A stretch of 64,000 nucleotides of DNA from Propionispira arboris (GTDB lineage: Bacteria; Bacillota; Negativicutes; Selenomonadales; Selenomonadaceae). The notes beneath the pieces were generated by a model. The model ran no database searches and was not told the DNA's origin. It saw nothing but the letters and a program-made list of their open reading frames with translations. Both the position numbers and the translations under genes were made by a program. Of the stretch, positions 54,814 through 63,639 are shown piece by piece (position 1 is the first letter of the stretch; each line of letters begins with the position of its first letter). The stretch is taken from positions 62,001-126,000 of the forward strand of contig NZ_FNZK01000013.1 of assembly GCF_900109225.1 (NCBI RefSeq), read 5' to 3'.

Positions 54814-54829
54814 TGCAATTTCAATGCCA
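54814..54829 (-). promoter_or_regulatory. Sigma-54 promoter of RLP operon 2
   Basis: On the minus strand TGGCATTGAAATTGCA fits TGGCAY-N5-TTGCW, 57 bp before the dehydrogenase start. It matches the operon 1 promoter in 12 of 16 positions. Confidence 0.86.
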
Positions 54830-55236
54830 AAAAATGCGATAAAATGTGATATCCGTTTTTAACTGGCTGATATTGCGGGGAAAAAACAAAAAAAACATCT
54901 ATTCCCCATCTATAGAATGTCTTATAGGAACAGAATATTTCATGCTATTTTCTGTTTTTCCGAATAGCAATACTATTTCTCGCACTTTTTTATCAGATCA
55001 GGATAGGATTCTGTACACGTCTATTCTAAAATTCCGGTAGAAATTCAGACTACCAAATTAAGTAAGCATCAAAATACATTACACACCAGTAAATGCTAAA
55101 CTATCATAGTGAAAACCATAGAAAATTAACTAAAGTTGAAAATAACCTATTCTACTCTTACTGTATAACTCCTCAAAAAATATTATAAGAGTAATTGATG
55201 TTATTCTTAGTTTACCTACCAGTAGTTATAAAAAAC

Positions 55237-55276
55237 ACCCAGGATATAGACATTTATCTGTGTCTGCATCCTGGGT
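55237..55276. terminator. Bidirectional terminator
   Basis: ACCCAGGAT..AGACA pairs with TGTCT..ATCCTGGGT; the minus-strand side ends in GTTTTTT and the plus side in ATTTTCATTTTT. It isolates operon 2 from upstream DNA. Interval 54830-55236 is AT-rich and should hold the LevR binding sites, which I cannot locate. Confidence 0.7.
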
Positions 55277-55449
55277 ATTTTCATTTTTCTATTCACATTA
55301 AACAAGAGTATCTTTCATTATAAATGGGGTGAAGAACAAATTAAACTTGATAAAGCAAAATAAAGAGATCGTGCCGCCTTGTCTTGATTTAAAGATATTT
55401 TTTCATAGATAGATTTAAAGCGTGGAAGTAATTTTTTGCAAAAAAAGAT

Positions 55450-55475
55450 GCTGCACATGTTTTATTATGTGCAGC
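55450..55475 (-). terminator. Terminator downstream of tRNA-Ala
   Basis: GCTGCACAT and its exact inverse flank an 8-nt loop; on the minus strand it is followed by ATC and seven Ts. It probably ends the tRNA-Ala transcript. The interval 55500-55660 looks like decayed coding DNA (minus frame NLRPSAKVYALGDT to a stop), not recognised. Confidence 0.65.
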
Positions 55476-55668
55476 AGTTCCATATTTATCATATATCTAT
55501 GCTTGTAATTATGAATATACAGGTATAGATATACTCATATTGGGGATGTTCCCAGAGTAGTACCATTCACGATGCAACCAATTATACCTATGTATCACCA
55601 AGTGCATAAACTTTTGCGGATGGACGGAGGTTTCCTGACTGGAAGAAGTCTTTACCAACATAAATTAA

Positions 55669-55712
55669 GGCACAATAGAGATTAAGCTGCTTCGCTTAGC
55701 CTCTATTGTGCC
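55669..55712. repeat. Repeat module copy B hairpin
   Basis: GGCACAATAGAG and its exact inverse, with an inner AAGC/GCTT pair, duplicate the hairpin at 26886-26940. An 18-bp block CACAACCCTTGATTTCAT (55758-55775), identical to copy A, joins it to the tRNA-Ala 3' end. Confidence 0.75.
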
Positions 55713-55777
55713 CATATGTGCCCATAGACATGACCACTTGACGGTGTGTGCATACCGCACAACCCTTGATTTCATAT

Positions 55778-55853
55778 TGGTGGAGATGAGGGGGTTCGAA
55801 CCCCTGACCCCTTGAATGCCATTCAAGTACTCTCCCAGCTGAGCTACATCCCC
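55778..55853 (-). tRNA. tRNA-Ala (anticodon GGC)
   Basis: A 76-nt cloverleaf: acceptor GGGGATG pairing with CATCTCC, D-arm GTAGCTCAGCTGGGAGAGTAC, anticodon arm CTTGA-ATGGCAT-TCAAG with anticodon GGC, T-arm GGGGTTCGAACCCC, discriminator A and an encoded CCA. A -10-like TAGAAT lies upstream on the minus strand (about 55866). The gene is at the right end of the accessory region bracketed by the repeated module. Confidence 0.96.
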
Positions 55854-55978
55854 AATAAAACTCTAAAATATTCTAAGCCCAGTGCTATAAGGCTTACAAC
55901 GGTTTTTATTATACATTATATGGCTATAGAACACAATACCCCCTATATAATATAATTAGTTCTTTTTTTCACTGCTCA

Positions 55979-56011
55979 AGCAAGGTCGTCCATGAATTGA
56001 ATGACCTTGCT
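55979..56011. repeat. Stem-loop downstream of the beta-lactamase-like gene
   Basis: AGCAAGGTC and GACCTTGCT form a 9-bp stem about 118 bp past the stop at 56129; it may terminate that gene, although the A/T tract is displaced by ten bases. Confidence 0.38.
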
Positions 56012-56128
56012 CTCCTAAAATATCGCATTTTTTTCGATGTACGATGTTTCTATACTTTTCTCATTTAGGATACTTAGTATTTAGCAAACTATTTGGTTCT
56101 TTGCGCCATAACTGTGACATCTTTTTGT

Positions 56129-57025
56129 TCAGCGACCAATCTTATCATAAATTGCCAAAGATAAAGATGACATATCATATAATACATGCGGTTCATCTTT
56201 CACATTTTCAGCCATAATACAGAGAATATAGTCACTACTATGACCATATATAATGCCGCAATCATAATACATGCCATCTAATTCCCCTGTTTTATGGGCT
56301 ATCTTCAAATCATGAGGTATTTGCGCCGGAATTACTGTATTATCTTCTTGTTGAAGCATAATAGCAAGCATAGCCTTATCACTTTCTGGATCAAGACATT
56401 GTGAATTATAGAGTTTTCCCAATATATTCGCCATATCTGTTACCGAAGTATAATTTTGCCGACCTTGCTTAACAGCTTCAAAATCCATCATTTTCCTTTG
56501 TAAAATTGTGTCTTTACACCCTAATTTTTGAATCATGGCGTTGATATTTTCCATTTTTAATTTATCAATTAAAATATTAGCTGCAGTGTTATCACTCTGA
56601 ACAATCATCAAATCCAAGATCTGTCCTACCGTCAGCACCGTACCATCTGGTAGATTGTAAACAGATCCCCCCTCAACTGCTTGTGCATGTTTAATAACGA
56701 TTTGTTCATTAAAATTGAGTTTCCCCTGATTTTTTTGATTAAATGCTTCAATCATGATCGGAATTTTAATTAAACTTGCCGAAGCCATTTTATGAGAATT
56801 TAGTACGACTGCCTTATCATCAACTTTTAAATTTTTTATATAGACCGCATATTTTACATCTTTCTCTATTGGTATCGTTGAAACCTGTTTACTTAACCAT
56901 TTTTCAGACATCGGCTCTGCTGCACCAGCTGCTTCGGGCAAACTCAACCCGATCAAACATATAAATATGAAACATGTGAATATTGACAGTATTACTTTTT
57001 TACCTACAAGCAACTTCTTCATCAT
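56129..57025 (-). CDS. Class A beta-lactamase-like serine hydrolase
   Basis: 298 residues with a signal peptide (hydrophobic 10-30, cleavage near AAGA-AEP). Active-site motifs: Ser84-x-x-Lys87 (ASLIK), Ser144-Asp145-Asn146 (QSDNTAA) and Lys245-Thr-Gly (HKTGELDG). The omega-loop region DFEAVKQGRQN has a Glu but not the ExxLN arrangement of efficient class A enzymes, so it may be a weak beta-lactamase or a peptidoglycan-related amidase/peptidase. It lies beside a permease and a dipeptide epimerase, which favours cell-wall recycling. Confidence 0.86.
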   Translation of the reverse strand: MMKKLLVGKKVILSIFTCFIFICLIGLSLPEAAGAAEPMSEKWLSKQVSTIPIEKDVKYAVYIKNLKVDDKAVVLNSHKMASASLIKIPIMIEAFNQKNQGKLNFNEQIVIKHAQAVEGGSVYNLPDGTVLTVGQILDLMIVQSDNTAANILIDKLKMENINAMIQKLGCKDTILQRKMMDFEAVKQGRQNYTSVTDMANILGKLYNSQCLDPESDKAMLAIMLQQEDNTVIPAQIPHDLKIAHKTGELDGMYYDCGIIYGHSSDYILCIMAENVKDEPHVLYDMSSLSLAIYDKIGR

Positions 57026-57147
57026 AATTTTCTCCTCATATAATATATATTTAAGTTCAACTATTGAACTCCGTGATTATGTGAAACGATTGAGTTAAAC
57101 CCAATCCTAACTTTACTCACTCAAATCTAAATCAAGATATCACTTAT

Positions 57148-58455
57148 TTACGAAAATAAATTGGCATAAATAATAAGAAATACTATTTGCATGGATGCCA
57201 CGATAACGCCATTTTTAATCATAGATTTAATATCCTTCGATTCGGCAAATCCCATCGAACTAAACATATTAGAACCTGGATATACGAAATTCGCCACCCG
57301 AGTAGCTACCACCAGCCCCACTGACCAAGCAGCCATCGATACACCATATTGCGTTACCAATGTACCAAACATGTCATTGAGCATTTTCATTACGGCAACC
57401 GTAGCTCCCGTTAAGCCAAAAGCGCCAGTCAAGCCTCCAATAATCGCAACAAAAGGTTTGCCACCCATATTAACTAAAGGTTGCAAAATAAGCCCTAAAG
57501 CTTTAAACCCTCCAGCTTGTTCAATAAAATTCATAAATGGTTCTAAAAAGAGAAATAAAATAAATAACCCTACATTACCAGCCATACCTTTGACAACCAG
57601 CTTGAAAATTTTATCAATGTTTAAACCACCGACCAGACCTGTAATGATTGATAAACCAAGCATAACGACAATAACATAGGCCGTACCCGCTTTCATTATA
57701 ATGCCATATAAAACAGCCGCAATAAATGCAAGGATAAAAATCAGACTTGAATAATTTTGTCTCTTCGTAGGCGCGAATTGCTCAACATTTTGCGGAATAT
57801 CATAATCATTTTTACCTTTTGTTGTTTTCTGAATGCGATGCACCACAATCCAAGTCGTGACTAACGTTACAAATGCAATTGGCAACGCAACCTTTAAAAG
57901 CATTTCACCATAACTTGTATGTGTTAGCCCAAGTAATGCAATAACTGGCGGTGTAAATGGGCCTAAAATGAGTGCTTCTTCACCACAGGCTTGAAACAGT
58001 ACGCCCACCGTACTACGAGTCAAACCCGCCGCTGCAGCAATAGGTAATATAATCGGTGCCAAAATAGCATTGCCACCAGCCATAGTACCGAGAAGTCCGA
58101 CAACCACAAGACAAGCCAGCATCATCCCCAGCATTGCTTTATTTTCGGTATCAACACCTATACTATAAATGATTTTGTGTACGAGTGTATGACTGACCTT
58201 TGTCTCTGTCAGAACTTCTCCCAGTCCACGTCCCAGCATGATAATCAATCCAACTAAAGCCAAGAAAGATCCCATGGCATTGGACATAACAGTTGCGAAT
58301 GACACGAGTGTTTGACTGGTAAGAATGGCCCCGATAATAACACACAAAACCGTAACTGGCAGAGGGTCCATATCACGAAAAACTAGAACAACATATACGA
58401 AAAGTGGCAATAAACCCAGCAGACCCCACCAAATACTAAATTCTTCAGCTCCCAT
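57148..58455 (-). CDS. Twelve-helix carboxylate or Na+/H+ antiporter-type permease
   Basis: 435 residues, strongly hydrophobic, two repeated halves with GTMAGGNAILAPIILPIA and GAFGLTGATVAVMK resembling the re-entrant loops of the NhaC/GntP/CitM-like superfamily. Gene starts 18 bp after the dipeptide epimerase, so they form an operon. It may import the dipeptide or its amino-acid products; the substrate cannot be fixed from sequence. A secondary peptide importer or Na+/H+ antiporter are both possible. Confidence 0.8.
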   Translation of the reverse strand: MGAEEFSIWWGLLGLLPLFVYVVLVFRDMDPLPVTVLCVIIGAILTSQTLVSFATVMSNAMGSFLALVGLIIMLGRGLGEVLTETKVSHTLVHKIIYSIGVDTENKAMLGMMLACLVVVGLLGTMAGGNAILAPIILPIAAAAGLTRSTVGVLFQACGEEALILGPFTPPVIALLGLTHTSYGEMLLKVALPIAFVTLVTTWIVVHRIQKTTKGKNDYDIPQNVEQFAPTKRQNYSSLIFILAFIAAVLYGIIMKAGTAYVIVVMLGLSIITGLVGGLNIDKIFKLVVKGMAGNVGLFILFLFLEPFMNFIEQAGGFKALGLILQPLVNMGGKPFVAIIGGLTGAFGLTGATVAVMKMLNDMFGTLVTQYGVSMAAWSVGLVVATRVANFVYPGSNMFSSMGFAESKDIKSMIKNGVIVASMQIVFLIIYANLFS

Positions 58456-58473
58456 AAAAGCATTCAGTCCTTT

Positions 58474-59580
58474 CTATCTTACATTTTTATTATCAATTTC
58501 TTGCCAGTCTTCTATAGCTGTTATTCCCAATCCGGGAGTATTGGACATAAAAATCTGATTTTCACAAAAAGTTACACCCCCTACGACTGGATCTGAGGCT
58601 AATAATACTGCTGCGTCCAAATCTGCCTTTGTGATGATTTTTTTTCCAGCTGCTATACTTGCTGCTGCGCTAATGCCAACCTTACTTTCAAGCATACAAC
58701 CCATCATACATTGTACTCCCATAGTTTCAGCCATATCCGCAATTTTAATGGCATTATGTAGACCACCAGCTTTCATTAATTTGATATTAATCAAGTCACA
58801 AGCTCGCATCGACAAAAGTCTAAATACCTCATAAGGACCAAAGGCTGCTTCATCTGCCATAATATTGGTTTCCACATGATCTGTTACATATTTTAGACCT
58901 TCAAAATCATGAGCTTTAACTGGTTGTTCAATGAATTCAATATCCAGCCCAAGATCTTCAAATTTGTGAATCGTTCGAACCGCTTCTTTCGGATTCCAGC
59001 CTTGATTTGCATCCAGTCGAATTTTAACAACATTGCCTACTGCTTCGCGGATGGCCTTTACTCTTTTAATATCCAAAGCTGCATTGGTGCCAACTTTCAG
59101 TTTTAGTTCGGTATAACCTTCTGCCAATGCTTCGAGGGAATCTGTGACCATTTCTTCGGGAGTATTTACACTGATCGTCAAATCCGTTGTCATACTACTA
59201 CTATATCCTCCAAATAATTTATACAAAGGAATTTTATGCAGTTTGCCAAACAGATCATAAATAGCAATATCAATGGCTGCTTTAGCTGAATTGTTATGCA
59301 GCATGGATGCATCTAGATCCGTCATGATTTTTTCAATATTTTCTATATCCATGCCAATGAGCTTCGGACCTATCGTATCACGAATCGCTGCAACAACTGA
59401 GTCTTGGCTGTCACCGGTAATAACTGCCGTAGGTGGTGCATTACCAAACCCGATATCATCGGTATCAGTCATTATTTTAATAATGATATCTTCCGCTGAA
59501 TCCACCTGTCGTAAGGCCGTTTTAAATGTTTTTTTTAAGGGAATACTTACTTTGCCAATTTTAATTTCAGTAATTTTCAT
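58474..59580 (-). CDS. Dipeptide epimerase (L-Ala-D/L-Glu epimerase type)
   Basis: 368 residues of the enolase superfamily, muconate-lactonising subgroup. Acid-base pair Lys160-x-Lys162 (ELKLKVG) and Lys267 (INIKLMKAGG); metal ligands Asp190 (DANQGW), Glu218 (IEQP) and Asp243 (MADEA); substrate-specificity segment MMGCMLES. Such enzymes invert the Glu centre of L-Ala-D-Glu from murein. Operon with the permease at 57148 and near the beta-lactamase-like gene, consistent with muropeptide catabolism. Specificity for other dipeptides is possible. Confidence 0.9.
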   Translation of the reverse strand: MKITEIKIGKVSIPLKKTFKTALRQVDSAEDIIIKIMTDTDDIGFGNAPPTAVITGDSQDSVVAAIRDTIGPKLIGMDIENIEKIMTDLDASMLHNNSAKAAIDIAIYDLFGKLHKIPLYKLFGGYSSSMTTDLTISVNTPEEMVTDSLEALAEGYTELKLKVGTNAALDIKRVKAIREAVGNVVKIRLDANQGWNPKEAVRTIHKFEDLGLDIEFIEQPVKAHDFEGLKYVTDHVETNIMADEAAFGPYEVFRLLSMRACDLINIKLMKAGGLHNAIKIADMAETMGVQCMMGCMLESKVGISAAASIAAGKKIITKADLDAAVLLASDPVVGGVTFCENQIFMSNTPGLGITAIEDWQEIDNKNVR

Positions 59581-59665
59581 GATACAACCTTCTCCTCTTT
59601 TTCCATTTTACTTAACCACATTTAATAATGCCAAAGAATAATTGCACCTGCCATAAACGAGAAAA

Positions 59666-59710
59666 ATCCAACAAGACAGTTCCCTATTAAGAGAACATAT
59701 CTTGCTGGAT
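59666..59710 (-). terminator. Terminator of the DUF3870 gene
   Basis: ATCCAGCAAGA pairs with TCTTGTTGGAT on the minus strand, followed by TTTTC, about 150 bp past the stop at 59858. Confidence 0.65.
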
Positions 59711-59857
59711 TTCATTTAAGTCTACACCTGTTTATAAGCAAGCATATATGTAAATAAAGCAGCATAAATGTATAACATTCAAAAAATATATGATATTCGT
59801 TAAAACAATGAAAAATATTTTAACCAGATAATGATTTTATCATAAAATTCAAACATA

Positions 59858-60223
59858 TTATGATAAATCTATTTGTATTCCTTTTTGAATACAGTTAAAC
59901 TTTTTTTGTGCATCCTTATACGCTACAAAAATAGCTTTCTGGGATGATGCAAAATAGCGACTTTCAATTTCTTGTTTAATTATTTCTGCATTGTCTTTTA
60001 TACTTTTACCAATAAATAAGCTGCGAATAAACTTCGTTGTCGTCTGAAGTGTTGCTGAAACATCACATTGAATAATCATTCCAGTTTCTCTATCAATAAC
60101 AAACCCAATAAAAAATTGTCCAAATTGAATAGTAATAGGATTACTTTGTTGTGTTTTTGCATTACCAACTACATATATTGTATTCTCACCATAACAAAAT
60201 GGTAAATCAATATCTTGTTGCAT
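59858..60223 (-). CDS. DUF3870 domain protein
   Basis: 121 residues covering the whole DUF3870 domain: TIYVVGNAKTQQSNPITIQF, FFIGFVIDRETG, RSLFIGKSI and the C-terminal SQKAIFVAYKDAQKKF. The function of this family, common in anaerobic Firmicutes, is unknown. It stands alone. A GC-rich stem-loop at 60261-60294 upstream of its start may be a leader attenuator or an unrelated terminator. Confidence 0.83.
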   Translation of the reverse strand: MQQDIDLPFCYGENTIYVVGNAKTQQSNPITIQFGQFFIGFVIDRETGMIIQCDVSATLQTTTKFIRSLFIGKSIKDNAEIIKQEIESRYFASSQKAIFVAYKDAQKKFNCIQKGIQIDLS

Positions 60224-60260
60224 AAAATTCAGCCCTCACCTTAATGTTTGTTTTTCCCTA

Positions 60261-60294
60261 AAAAAACAAAGAAACCTCCCTTTAAAAGGCGAGG
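60261..60294 (-). terminator. Possible leader hairpin upstream of DUF3870
   Basis: Minus strand CCTCGCCTTT and AAAGGGAGG pair with one mismatch and are followed by TTTCTTTGTTTTTT, 38 bp before the DUF3870 start. It could attenuate that gene; no aptamer is recognised. Confidence 0.35.
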
Positions 60295-60504
60295 CTCCAT
60301 TGCCAAACAATAATTTATAAAGTCATCGTACCAGAAATCAAAGTATTCGTCAATATAATATCTGCCTGAAACTATATTTTTCATTATTTTTTTATCCATC
60401 GGCATATTTTATAATATCTGGCATATATCGGCTTCTTATATACAAGCGGATACGAAACAGATATACTAATAGGTATCACTCAATAGATTAGGGAGAATTA
60501 CTAC

Positions 60505-60957
60505 ATGGTATTTTTAAAGAAAAAAACTTTTGAAGATGTTTATAAGTGGCGTCGCCATAATAATGGCAGTTGCTTTTATTGTTACGAAGACAAACCCGTC
60601 GCCTACGCTTTTGTTGGTGAAAAAGGCATTTGTCAAGAATGTTTAGATCAATTCAAAATCGGTCATGCTGCTACAGATCGTCATGTAATAGCGTACCTCA
60701 CAAAAAGTCTCAAAACGCATGAGGAAACGGTTGAATGGCTAAAAAAGAACGGCTTAAAATTGATGCCAAATGGAAGAAAAAATGATGTTCACCATTATAT
60801 CGGCATCAACAATCTGGGAATTTTCAATAGTTATTGTTCCATCATTTATGATCAGGTTGCTATCTCAACCGTAGGTCCGAACACGGCAAAAAAGATATTG
60901 GATAGTTATAATGATATTGAAATCTTTAACGATGGCAGCATTCGTATTCTTTATTAA
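60505..60957 (+). CDS. Hypothetical protein with two CxxC pairs
   Basis: 150 residues; start ATG with AGGGAGAA upstream. Near the N-terminus CFYCYEDK and CQEC (about 24-46) form a zinc-ribbon-like pair of cysteines; the remainder (THEETVEWLKKNGLKLMPNG..., VAISTVGPNTAKKILD) is not recognised. Only plus-strand gene in this quarter, closed by the shared terminator at 60974. Likely a small cytosolic metal-binding protein; no function assigned. Confidence 0.72.
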   Translation: MVFLKKKTFEDVYKWRRHNNGSCFYCYEDKPVAYAFVGEKGICQECLDQFKIGHAATDRHVIAYLTKSLKTHEETVEWLKKNGLKLMPNGRKNDVHHYIGINNLGIFNSYCSIIYDQVAISTVGPNTAKKILDSYNDIEIFNDGSIRILY

Positions 60958-60973
60958 AATCTTCACAAAAACA

Positions 60974-61014
60974 AAAAGCATGCCCTGTAAATTTTTACAA
61001 AGCATGCTTTTTTG
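60974..61014. terminator. Convergent bidirectional terminator
   Basis: AAAAGCATGC..GTAA pairs with TTAC..GCATGCTTTT, with T-runs on both sides. It serves the plus-strand gene ending at 60957 and the minus-strand aminopeptidase ending at 61019. Confidence 0.86.
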
Positions 61015-61018
61015 TTGT

Positions 61019-62305
61019 TTAAGAGAAAAATGCCTTTATCATATCCTCAAGCGCTTTTTGATCTTTTATCCCCATCATTTCACGCACAGAATGCATAGCC
61101 AGAATCGGCACGCCAATATCCATCGTACGCATTGGCAAAAGTGCCGAAACGATAGAACCAAGCGTAGACCCTCCTTTTGCGTCAGAACGATTGACAAAAT
61201 GCTGATATAAAATATTAGCTTGATTACAAAGTTCTGCGGCAACAGCTATGGCTTCCGTATCACCAGCATAAGATTGATTTGCGGCCATTTTAAGAACAAC
61301 TCCACCATTTAATATGGGTTTATTGGTTACGTCATTTTTTTCTGGTACGTTAGGATGCATCGCATGAGCAACATCCGCTGACAACATAAACCCACCGGCT
61401 ACATCGGAAAAATATGCACTCCGGGAATACCCCAGCATTTCATAAATGCGTTCGATTATTTGTGGTAAAACAACCGATCCAGCCCCTTGCTTCGTGTGGC
61501 TGCCGACTTCTTCATTATCAAACAGAGCAATGATGTCTATCCCTTGTTTACGTTTTCCTTCTATAATTCCGGACAGGCAAGCCTGCACCGAAGTCAAATT
61601 ATCGAGTCTTGGTGAGGAAATAAACTCATCCTTAAATCCCATAATGCATCCTGTTTCAGTCGGGTATAACGTAAGCTCATAGGCTAAAATATCTTCTTTG
61701 TTACAGCCGATTTCTTTTGCTAAAAAACCATCAAAGAAATTTTTGTCTTTCCCATCTTTTTTCAGCATTGTTGCCAGTGGCAGCATATCTTTCTGTTGGT
61801 TTAATGCAACACCTTCATTAACAGTACGATTCATATGAATTGCAAGATTAGGAATGGTAAGCAAGGGGCGTTTCAGATCAACCAACTTGATCTCTGGTGA
61901 AAAAGCGTTACTGCCTTTTATTGCTACCTTACCTGCTATAGAAAGCGGTCGATCCAGCCATGTATTTAAGATAAGTCCACCGTATGTTTCCACATTGAGT
62001 TTTCCATAGGTATTTTCACTAATTGAGGCTGCGGGCTTAATCCTCAAACAGGGAAAATCCGTATGTGCTGCTGCTACTCGCAGCCCGGCGCGCGCTTTTT
62101 CGCCAATACGAAAGGCAATAAGCGTTGAACCATAGACAGACATATAATATTTTTTGCCCAATTCTAATTTCCAAACTTCGGTTGGCAGCAGTTTTATAAA
62201 ACCGGCTTTTTCTAGTATACATATGCTAGTTTCAACCGTATGAAACGGTGATGGACATGTCTTTATCAATCTTAGTAATTTCTCGGCAGTTTGTTTTGTA
62301 TCCAT
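61019..62305 (-). CDS. M18-family aspartyl-type aminopeptidase
   Basis: 428 residues from the ATG eight bases after AAAGGAG; an in-frame start eight codons upstream lies before that site. Dinuclear zinc motifs: His81-Thr-Asp83 (AHTDFPCLR), FDNEEVGSHTKQGA and the C-terminal PILAMHSVREMMG. Family enzymes remove N-terminal acidic or neutral residues from peptides in the cytoplasm. Probably co-transcribed after the chemotaxis transducer gene (36 bp). Confidence 0.91.
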   Translation of the reverse strand: MDTKQTAEKLLRLIKTCPSPFHTVETSICILEKAGFIKLLPTEVWKLELGKKYYMSVYGSTLIAFRIGEKARAGLRVAAAHTDFPCLRIKPAASISENTYGKLNVETYGGLILNTWLDRPLSIAGKVAIKGSNAFSPEIKLVDLKRPLLTIPNLAIHMNRTVNEGVALNQQKDMLPLATMLKKDGKDKNFFDGFLAKEIGCNKEDILAYELTLYPTETGCIMGFKDEFISSPRLDNLTSVQACLSGIIEGKRKQGIDIIALFDNEEVGSHTKQGAGSVVLPQIIERIYEMLGYSRSAYFSDVAGGFMLSADVAHAMHPNVPEKNDVTNKPILNGGVVLKMAANQSYAGDTEAIAVAAELCNQANILYQHFVNRSDAKGGSTLGSIVSALLPMRTMDIGVPILAMHSVREMMGIKDQKALEDMIKAFFS

Positions 62306-62341
62306 TTGCCCGACTCCTTTTTTCATCATTCTCGAAAAAAT

Positions 62342-63613
62342 TTATAGCTTAAAATGTTGGATACTATTTTTCAATGTACCGGACATTGCAGCTGTTTCTT
62401 CCGCACAACTGGAAACATTCTGCATCGCTGCTGTTTGCTGCTGTGTAGCAGCTGAAATTGATTCGGTATGCTTTTCTACTGCTTCGATAATACTGGCAAG
62501 ATTATCAATCAATTGAACAATCTGATCCGAATTCGCAACTTCTTCCGCCGCAATATTGGTAATGGCATTAATTTCCGCAGCAGTGTGCTTCACTGCCTGC
62601 AAAATCATATCCAATGCAGTTCCTGTCTGCGTAACCGCTGTTACACCAGCTTCTACCTGTGTACTGTTTTCCGCCATAGCAGTGACTACCTGGGCTGTTT
62701 TTTGTGATACATTTTCAATTAAATGTGTAATTTCTTGTGTACCTTGATTGGATTGTTCCGCCAATTTTCGAACCTCTTCCGCTACGACAGAAAAACCTCG
62801 GCCGTGTTCACCTGCACGGGCGGCTTCAATCGCCGCATTTAAAGCCAGCAGATTCGTCTGATTCGAAATGGATGTAATCGTATCAATAATCTGACTGATT
62901 TGCTGCGAATATTCATCTAAATCATGAATCATATCCGATGTTATTTGCGTTTGGTTTTTGATTTTATTCATCGTCTGAATTGTTTCATGCACATTATTTA
63001 AACCTTCTTGTGCCGAATTTTGCGTAGCCACGGAATCTTTCTCTGTCGTGCCAGCTTTAAGCTTGGCCATTTGAATCAGCGATGATAACTGTACCAAAGA
63101 CTGCGATGCTTCCAGTACCGCTTTATTACCTTTTTCGGTTTCACCCGACAAAGACTCCATGCTGCTGGCGATTTCTTCAAATGAAGCAGTTACTTCCTGT
63201 GAGGAAGCTGACATTTCTTCTGAAGCCGCTGATAATTGGTCGCTGGCAGTTGATACCTGCCGAACGATCCGATCCTGACTATCAATCATCGTATTAAAAG
63301 AATCCGCTAATTCAGCGAATTCGTCCTTTGTCTGCATGTCACTATGTACGGTTAGATCACCTTCTCCAGCACGTTTCATCGTGTGACGTAATGTGTCAAT
63401 CGATCTTAAAATGGATCTTTCCAAAAGAAAAACGATACCCATAGCAACTGCCATTTCGATAACAAGTAAAATTACATTTTCGCTAAGTAATTGTCCAAGC
63501 AAACTGGCAGAATTTTGTCCAAGATTACTCAACATGAGGGTTTGACCAATCAAGGTCAACACGAGCAGCGAAAAAAAACCGATCAAAAGTTTCATACGTA
63601 AAGTAAGTTTCAT
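62342..63613 (-). CDS. Methyl-accepting chemotaxis transducer lacking a periplasmic sensor domain
   Basis: 423 residues. Two membrane helices at about 9-28 and 46-65 are joined by only about 17 residues, so there is no ligand-binding domain. A HAMP domain (66-118) follows, then the signalling domain with the hairpin tip [14 protein letters not shown] around 262. It signals to CheA/CheW; input could come through the membrane, HAMP or a partner protein. It lies just downstream of a SpoIIE-type phosphatase gene. Confidence 0.9.
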   Translation of the reverse strand: MKLTLRMKLLIGFFSLLVLTLIGQTLMLSNLGQNSASLLGQLLSENVILLVIEMAVAMGIVFLLERSILRSIDTLRHTMKRAGEGDLTVHSDMQTKDEFAELADSFNTMIDSQDRIVRQVSTASDQLSAASEEMSASSQEVTASFEEIASSMESLSGETEKGNKAVLEASQSLVQLSSLIQMAKLKAGTTEKDSVATQNSAQEGLNNVHETIQTMNKIKNQTQITSDMIHDLDEYSQQISQIIDTITSISNQTNLLALNAAIEAARAGEHGRGFSVVAEEVRKLAEQSNQGTQEITHLIENVSQKTAQVVTAMAENSTQVEAGVTAVTQTGTALDMILQAVKHTAAEINAITNIAAEEVANSDQIVQLIDNLASIIEAVEKHTESISAATQQQTAAMQNVSSCAEETAAMSGTLKNSIQHFKL

Positions 63614-63639
63614 GTATCATCATCCAATCTATAAAGGGC

